From a virus: a stretch of 59,581 nucleotides of DNA. Every line of letters starts with the position of its first letter. Positions within the stretch are counted from its first letter, which is position 1. Where the stretch lies: positions 1 through 59,581 of IMG/VR virus record IMGVR_UViG_3300044845_000879. One strand, written 5' to 3'. The translations under genes and the position numbers were made by a program. The notes beneath the pieces are model-generated. The model did no database searches and had not been told where the DNA came from. It saw nothing but the letters and a program-made list of their open reading frames with translations. Shown here piece after piece: positions 54,667 to 59,581 of this stretch.

Positions 54667-55224
54667 ATGGATTTTTTAACTATTACAAATGAAGAATTGG
54701 ATAACATAAATTTGTTTCCATACTCACAAAGAATTAATTCTTTAGAATATCAACAGTACTTTATGTCCAAGTCAGGACAAGAGCATTACAGACTTTTGGC
54801 GTATATCACCCAAAATAAGAACTTAATAGATATATTGGATATTGGAACTCTTAAAGGTTGTTCCGCACTTGCATTTTCAGTAAATCAAACAAATAAGGTT
54901 CGCTCATTTAATGTGGGTAATGAACTTGATTTAAATTTATTACCAGATAATGCAGAATTTTTTGTTGATGATATTCTTAAGTCTGAATATAAAGACATTA
55001 TTTTAGGTTCACAATATATTATGTTGGACACATACCACGATGGTGTATTTGAAGAGCAATTCATCAATTACTTGGTATCGATTAACTATAAAGGGGTACT
55101 ATTATTAGATGACATTCATTTAAATTTTGAAATGGAAAGATTTTGGGGGTCAATAAATAAAGAAAAATATGATTTAACAAGTATTGGTCATTCAACAGGG
55201 ACTGGTGTTGTTTATTTTAAATAA
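54667..55224 (+). CDS. SAM methyltransferase-like protein
   Basis: This 185-residue class I fold has ILDIGTLKGCSALAFS (56-71) as SAM motif I and a late LLLDDIHLNFEMERFW resembling the Methyltransf_24 / CmcI group. The usual acidic second-strand residue is not clear. Probably modifies a sugar, by context. It ends seven bases before the next start. Confidence 0.7.
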   Translation: MDFLTITNEELDNINLFPYSQRINSLEYQQYFMSKSGQEHYRLLAYITQNKNLIDILDIGTLKGCSALAFSVNQTNKVRSFNVGNELDLNLLPDNAEFFVDDILKSEYKDIILGSQYIMLDTYHDGVFEEQFINYLVSINYKGVLLLDDIHLNFEMERFWGSINKEKYDLTSIGHSTGTGVVYFK

Positions 55225-55231
55225 TAATTTT

Positions 55232-55864
55232 ATGATAAAAAATTGGAATTACAATTACGTTGGAGGTAAAAGAGATGACGTAAAAAAACTTATATCTGAT
55301 AACGGATATAAATCGATTGATATTGGCGCTTCGGCAATGTATTGGTCGTACCCTGAATGTAAATATGTTGCCGACTCTTTGGTTATATCTAAAGAAGGAA
55401 CCACATTTTTTGAGATAAATTTAGAAGATAAATCTACTTGGGAAGACTTGTTATCTTATGTAGAAACAAATGGAAAATTTGATTTCTCAATTTGTTCACA
55501 CACATTAGAAGATGTTTTTAATCCTTTAGATTTACTTCAACTTTTAAAAAACATATCAAAGTCTGGTTTTGTTGCAATACCATCAAAATATGATGAATTT
55601 TTATTTTTATATGAAAACACTTATCGTGGAAATGCTCACCACAAACAATTTTTTGATATTATAAATAACGAATTAGTTATTTTTCCAAAGTTTTCTTGGA
55701 TAGAAAATGACCATAGAAGTGACGAATTATTAATTAATGGTAAAGGAAGAGAACTATCATTTTTTTGGGAAAATGATATACCTGTTAAAATATTTGGACA
55801 AGGTGTTCCATTTAAATCGGATGGTGAGTTAATCAGTACTTTTTATAATCAATTAATTAATTAA
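55232..55864 (+). CDS. Methyltransferase-like protein
   Basis: In this 210-residue protein, SIDIGASAMYWSYPECKYVAD looks like a modified SAM motif I, and FDFSICSHTLEDVFNPLDLL matches the motif IV region of Methyltransf_11 types. The middle has an AHHKQFFD stretch with possible metal-binding residues. The ATG at 55232 was chosen over the in-frame start at 55184, which overlaps the preceding gene. Confidence 0.62.
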   Translation: MIKNWNYNYVGGKRDDVKKLISDNGYKSIDIGASAMYWSYPECKYVADSLVISKEGTTFFEINLEDKSTWEDLLSYVETNGKFDFSICSHTLEDVFNPLDLLQLLKNISKSGFVAIPSKYDEFLFLYENTYRGNAHHKQFFDIINNELVIFPKFSWIENDHRSDELLINGKGRELSFFWENDIPVKIFGQGVPFKSDGELISTFYNQLIN

Positions 55865-55865
55865 T

Positions 55866-56567
55866 ATGGATAAAATTGCAGTTGTTAGTATTTTATTTGA
55901 TTATCCAAATAATTTTAAACCAACTTTTGAAGATAAATTATTAAAAGATTTTGATAATAATGATTATTATGTAATACGTTATAACAGTGAAAATGATTCA
56001 ATTAAAAATGAAAGTTATTATTTTAAATTTACACATTTTAGAATAAAAAAATTTGTAGATTTTGTTAAAACTAATTTATTAAACAAATACGATTATTTTA
56101 TTCTTCTTGATGCAACCGATGTTGGATATGTAGGTAACATTAGTGAAGTACCAACAATACTTAAAGAATATGATTGTAATATTTTATTTGGAGCAGAAAT
56201 GAATCTTTGGCCAAACACAGATTATAGTCACTTACATGATAATAAAACTATTACAACTCCTTTTAAATTTCTAAATGCTGGCGTTTTTTGTGCAAAACCA
56301 CAATATTTTATAAATCATGCTGAAAACATATTAGAACGTGGTTTAGTTGGTTTGTGTGACCAAGGTAATTGGCAGATAGAATATTTGTTAAATACTGATA
56401 TTGAATTGGATTATAATAATAAATTAGTTTTAAATACTTATTTATCCAAAAACAATATTAGTATCACTGAAAATGTTGTTACATTTAATACTAATACTCC
56501 AATTTTTGTACATGACAATGGTGGATATAATGACGATACTATAAAAATTATGGAATTTTTTAAATGA
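55866..56567 (+). CDS. PLOD-like glycosyltransferase
   Basis: This 233-residue GT-A fold protein resembles the glycosyltransferase domain of procollagen lysyl hydroxylases and related viral enzymes. It shows LLDATDVGYVGN (80-91, metal site), LFGAEMNLWP (107-116), FKFLNAGVFCAKP (133-145) and a later DQGNWQIEYL. In animals and giant viruses these domains add glucose to hydroxylysine-linked sugars. The acceptor here is unknown. It overlaps the next gene by four bases. Confidence 0.75.
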   Translation: MDKIAVVSILFDYPNNFKPTFEDKLLKDFDNNDYYVIRYNSENDSIKNESYYFKFTHFRIKKFVDFVKTNLLNKYDYFILLDATDVGYVGNISEVPTILKEYDCNILFGAEMNLWPNTDYSHLHDNKTITTPFKFLNAGVFCAKPQYFINHAENILERGLVGLCDQGNWQIEYLLNTDIELDYNNKLVLNTYLSKNNISITENVVTFNTNTPIFVHDNGGYNDDTIKIMEFFK

Positions 56568-57547
56568 AAACTGTTAGAATAACAAGACAAGGTTTTCCAA
56601 ATCATGGGCAACATAGTTGGATTAACTATTTTAAATTCATTTTGTCTAAAAAATATAATGTAATTGTTGACCCAATTAATCCTGATATTGTAATACACTC
56701 AGATTTAAATTACAATGAAAATAATATTGATACATATACAGGTAGTCTACCTACAAAGTTTAATCAATCAGATAAAAATAAAAAATTTATTTACGTTTCA
56801 GGTGAAGTCGCCAATTTTAAAGACTGTTTAGATTTGAATGAAAATCAGTGGTCAATTGGATATAATAACTTTGAACATCCAAGATTTTTAAGACAACCTT
56901 CAGGTGTTTTTGATGTATGGACATTGTATGATGAATCAAGATTAGTTGATAGCCCACTTAATTGGTTAACAGAAAAAAGAAATTTTGACATTATTTCAAA
57001 AAGAAATAATAGATTTTGTTCAATAACTCAATCATCTCACAATGATTATCGAGAATTAGTTTTTAACAAATTAAATGAGTATAAAGAAGTAACGTCTTCA
57101 GGGCCTTGGAAACAAAACATTAAAAGAGAAGAAGAGTTAAATAAATATCAATGGATGAATCCTGTTTATATTGGTAGAAATGACGGGCTAACTTATAGGG
57201 AAAAAATAAATTTCTTTCAAAAATATAAATTTAACATTTCAATTCATTATACTAACACCGACCATATTTTACAAGAAAAGATATATCACGCCTTTTTTAG
57301 TGGGGCAATACCAATTTTTTTTGGTAACAAATATATTTTGGAGGAAGGGTTTAATCCTGATAGTTTTATTAATTTACATGACTTTACAGATTTGAATGAT
57401 TTTTTATCTTTAGTTAAAGAGATAGATAATAATGAAACCTTATATCGACGTTATATTGAATCACCAATGTTTGTTAATAACAAATTACCTGATTATTATG
57501 ACTTTGATTATACACTTAATTTTTTAGAAAAAATAGTAGAATCTTAA
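56564..57547 (+). CDS. GT10-type fucosyltransferase
   Basis: Residues 219-272 of this 327-residue protein (KYKFNISIHY, LQEKIYHAFFSGAIPIFFG, FNPDSFINLHDF) carry the GT10 donor-site signature of alpha-1,3/4-fucosyltransferases, including the EK(I/L) pair. The N-terminal half is the acceptor domain. With the two GT11 enzymes on the other strand, this makes three probable GDP-fucose-type (or GDP-L-galactose) transferases. Confidence 0.83.
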   Translation: MKTVRITRQGFPNHGQHSWINYFKFILSKKYNVIVDPINPDIVIHSDLNYNENNIDTYTGSLPTKFNQSDKNKKFIYVSGEVANFKDCLDLNENQWSIGYNNFEHPRFLRQPSGVFDVWTLYDESRLVDSPLNWLTEKRNFDIISKRNNRFCSITQSSHNDYRELVFNKLNEYKEVTSSGPWKQNIKREEELNKYQWMNPVYIGRNDGLTYREKINFFQKYKFNISIHYTNTDHILQEKIYHAFFSGAIPIFFGNKYILEEGFNPDSFINLHDFTDLNDFLSLVKEIDNNETLYRRYIESPMFVNNKLPDYYDFDYTLNFLEKIVES

Positions 57548-58260
57548 TGAAATATATTTTTACAACACTAGCCGTTGGCGACTCATACTTCAGCAATGCA
57601 TCTGAATGTTACACAAAATATAGTGAACTTTGTTCTGCAGATTTTAATATAACAACAAATGAAAAATGTGAAGTAGGTCCTAAAGTAAATTTGGATTTAT
57701 TTAATTTAGACAAGTACGATGATGGTAATCCAGGATTTTCATTTTTTTTAAATTTAAAAGTTTTGTCTTTAAAATATTGTTTGGATAAAGACTATGATTA
57801 TATCATATATAATGATGCTGATTGGAGGATGACTGAAAATTTTAGTGAAGATAAATTATTCAATTTATTTAATCACATGGAAACAAACAACATTGATTTT
57901 TTATTTGAAAGACCTGCAAAAATTGGAGACCATAAAAAAAATATGAGTAATTGTTTTTTTGATAGAAAACTATATGATTATCATGTTTTTGAACATACAA
58001 AATGGGATGAGGCTCACGTTGTAAACGAACAATTTATGGTTTTTAAAAACAATTGGAAGTTTAGGTACTTTGTTAGAAGATGGGAAGAATTTTTGTGGTA
58101 TTCAATACACAATAATATTAGAAATTATCCCGATGGATTTGATATTGGGGTATCGGCGTTAGAAGCTGAAATGAAATGGGATTGGAATAGTTTTCGTGGA
58201 TTTCTACCATCTTGTTTTGAATTTAGAGATAAAGCAGGAAATTTACACACAAGATTTTAA
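57547..58260 (+). CDS. GT-A fold glycosyltransferase-like protein
   Basis: The 237-residue protein has LKYCLDKDYDYIIYNDADWR, where NDAD (89-92) is a DxD-type metal site. Opening strands are FTTLAVGDSYFSNASECYTK, and the C-terminus is Trp-rich. This resembles small GT-A enzymes of capsule and virus glycan clusters. The exact family is not identified. It shares one base with the GT10 gene. Confidence 0.68.
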   Translation: MKYIFTTLAVGDSYFSNASECYTKYSELCSADFNITTNEKCEVGPKVNLDLFNLDKYDDGNPGFSFFLNLKVLSLKYCLDKDYDYIIYNDADWRMTENFSEDKLFNLFNHMETNNIDFLFERPAKIGDHKKNMSNCFFDRKLYDYHVFEHTKWDEAHVVNEQFMVFKNNWKFRYFVRRWEEFLWYSIHNNIRNYPDGFDIGVSALEAEMKWDWNSFRGFLPSCFEFRDKAGNLHTRF

Positions 58261-58262
58261 TT

Positions 58263-58889
58263 ATGAACATACAAGAAAATATAACAAAATTTACAGATTT
58301 AACTAAAAATGATAGTTTATCTGCGTTTAGAGGCCATACCGCACAACAAAGTCATAATGCATATCAAGTATTTTATGATTTTATTTCAGAAGTTAAACCT
58401 GTTAGAATATTAGAGATTGGAACTGCTTTGGGTGGTTTTACTGAATTTTTAAAAATTATTACTGACGAATTAAATTTAAATACCAAGATATTATCTTATG
58501 ATATTTCAGAAAGACCTTGGTATAATCAAATGATTGAAAAGGGTATTGATGTTAGAGTAGAAAACATCTTCAATGAAGATTGGACAGGTGTTAAACAAGA
58601 CGTTGTGGATTTTGTACAACAAGATGGTTTAACAATTGTTCTTTGTGACGGAGGATGGAAAATAGGGGAGTTCAAAATTTTTTCAAAACTTATTAAAGAT
58701 AATGACTTTATTTTGGCTCACGATTATTCTTTTAGTAAAGAAATATACGAATTAGAGATTAAAGATAAAATTTGGAATTGGTGTGAAATAACTGAATCTG
58801 ATATTCAAGAATCGGTTATAGAAAACAATCTTAAATCTTACAATCAAGATAAATTTTCTCAATCGGTATGGGTTTGTAAAATTAAATAA
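58263..58889 (+). CDS. SAM methyltransferase, CmcI/Methyltransf_24-like
   Basis: This 208-residue protein has RILEIGTALGGFTEFLK (48-64) as motif I, LSYDISERPWYNQM as the second strand, LTIVLCDGGWKIGEFKIF and FILAHDYSFSK. These follow the cephalosporin-hydroxylase/methyltransferase fold used for sugar O-methylation in several antibiotic and capsule pathways. The substrate is inferred only from context. Confidence 0.75.
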   Translation: MNIQENITKFTDLTKNDSLSAFRGHTAQQSHNAYQVFYDFISEVKPVRILEIGTALGGFTEFLKIITDELNLNTKILSYDISERPWYNQMIEKGIDVRVENIFNEDWTGVKQDVVDFVQQDGLTIVLCDGGWKIGEFKIFSKLIKDNDFILAHDYSFSKEIYELEIKDKIWNWCEITESDIQESVIENNLKSYNQDKFSQSVWVCKIK

Positions 58890-58896
58890 TTTTTTT

Positions 58897-59581
58897 ATGG
58901 GAATAACTTTAGTAACAGGACTTTGGAATATTAAAAGAGATGAATTATCTCAAGGTTGGTCTCGTTCATTTCAACACTATTTAGATAAATTTGAACAACT
59001 TTTAAAAGTTGACAACCCAATGATTATTTTTGGTGATTCCGAATTAGAATCATTTGTCTTTGAAAGACGGGATAAATCAAATACACAGTTTGTTGTTAGA
59101 CAACAGGAATGGTTTAAACAAACGGTTCCATACGATAAAATACAAGAAATAAGAAATAATCCTGAATGGTATAACCGAGCTGGTTGGTTATCAGAATCAA
59201 CACAAGCAAGGTTAGATATGTATAATCCTTTAGTAATGTCAAAAGTATTTTTACTAAATGATGCTAAGATTATGGATACGTTTAATTCTGAAATGATGTT
59301 TTGGATTGATGCAGGATTAACAAACACCGTTCATCCAGGATATTTTACACACGATAAAGTTTTAGAAAAACTACCTAAATACATTTCAAAATTTTCATTT
59401 ATTTGTTTTCCTTATGGGGCTGAAACCGAAATTCACGGGTTTGAGTATAATAAGTTAAATTCAATTGCTGGAGATAAAGTAAATAAAGTTGCCAGAGGTG
59501 GATTTTTTGGTGGACCAAAACATACAATAACCGACATCAACTCAATTTATTACGGATTATTATCATCAACATTAGATGAAG
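58897..59581 (+). CDS. HtrL/YibB-like protein (partial, runs off the window)
   Basis: An ATG at 58897 opens a frame that stays open to the last base (228 codons, no stop). The start GITLVTGLWNIKR, then QHYLDKFEQLLKVDNPMIIF and VFERRDKSNTQF, resembles the HtrL/YibB family. These proteins are found in lipopolysaccharide gene clusters and in viruses and probably have a glycosyltransferase-like fold. Later stretches include LVMSKVFLLNDA and MFWIDAGLTN. It follows the methyltransferase by seven bases, and the cluster evidently continues to the right. Confidence 0.7.
   Translation, partial: MGITLVTGLWNIKRDELSQGWSRSFQHYLDKFEQLLKVDNPMIIFGDSELESFVFERRDKSNTQFVVRQQEWFKQTVPYDKIQEIRNNPEWYNRAGWLSESTQARLDMYNPLVMSKVFLLNDAKIMDTFNSEMMFWIDAGLTNTVHPGYFTHDKVLEKLPKYISKFSFICFPYGAETEIHGFEYNKLNSIAGDKVNKVARGGFFGGPKHTITDINSIYYGLLSSTLDE

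Noticed and set aside
1-59581. tRNA genes
   Set aside because: No cloverleaf with a conserved T-arm was found by eye; a tRNAscan-SE run would be decisive and could still reveal one.

Overview
The window is AT-rich and gene-dense, with almost no space between genes. It looks like part of the genome of a T4-like tailed phage (myovirus) that infects a member of the Bacteroidota, probably a flavobacterium. The T4-type evidence is a head and packaging block in near-T4 order on the plus strand: large terminase gp17, portal gp20, prohead protease gp21, a scaffold-like gp22, and major capsid gp23. A gp55-type late sigma factor lies on the minus strand. The host evidence is indirect: a bS21 ribosomal protein of Bacteroidota type, start sites that are A-rich and lack Shine-Dalgarno sequences, and a small protein resembling DUF4494. 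I saw no tRNA, CRISPR array, integrase or insertion sequence, and no stretch over 300 bases lacks a gene.

Layout. 1-4711 (+): a proline/threonine-repeat fibre-like protein and four unrecognised phage proteins. 4718-14434 (+): the packaging and head block, interrupted on the opposite strand by the bS21 gene. 14630-16321: a zinc-ribbon protein and small proteins. 16314-24621 (-): an HNH endonuclease, large baseplate- or tail-like proteins and gp55. 24621-43275 (-): one long, tightly packed, often overlapping gene series. It mixes glycosyltransferases, methyltransferases, a GDP-mannose 3,5-epimerase, a UDP-sugar dehydrogenase and NAD synthase with typical phage genes (PhoH, dUTPase, 3'-5' exonuclease, HAD proteins). 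43332-46012 (-): small unrecognised proteins, one WYL-like. 46066-53300 (+): a 1,398-residue LamG adhesin and four smaller proteins, four of the five carrying Pro-Thr repeats. 53388-59581 (+): a second glycosylation cluster (GT60-like, PLOD-like, GT10-like and other glycosyltransferases, plus methyltransferases) that runs off the right end.

Together the window holds about fourteen glycosyltransferase domains and seven methyltransferase domains, plus enzymes that could supply GDP-L-galactose, UDP-uronic acid and NAD+. The phage probably builds its own complex O-methylated, fucose- or uronate-containing glycan. The Thr-rich fibre and adhesin repeats flanking the clusters are an attractive but unproven acceptor; host surface glycans are the main alternative. 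Two glycosyltransferases carry a DUF3310 domain at the N-terminus, an unusual fusion that links the glycan genes to the phage's own gene pool.

Many genes, mostly virion genes, are preceded at short distance by TATTTATA or a one-base variant, always in this orientation relative to the gene. It resembles the T4 late promoter octamer TATAAATA reversed, and it occurs alongside the encoded gp55-like sigma factor. Functions are inferred from protein motifs read by eye; no database search was run.
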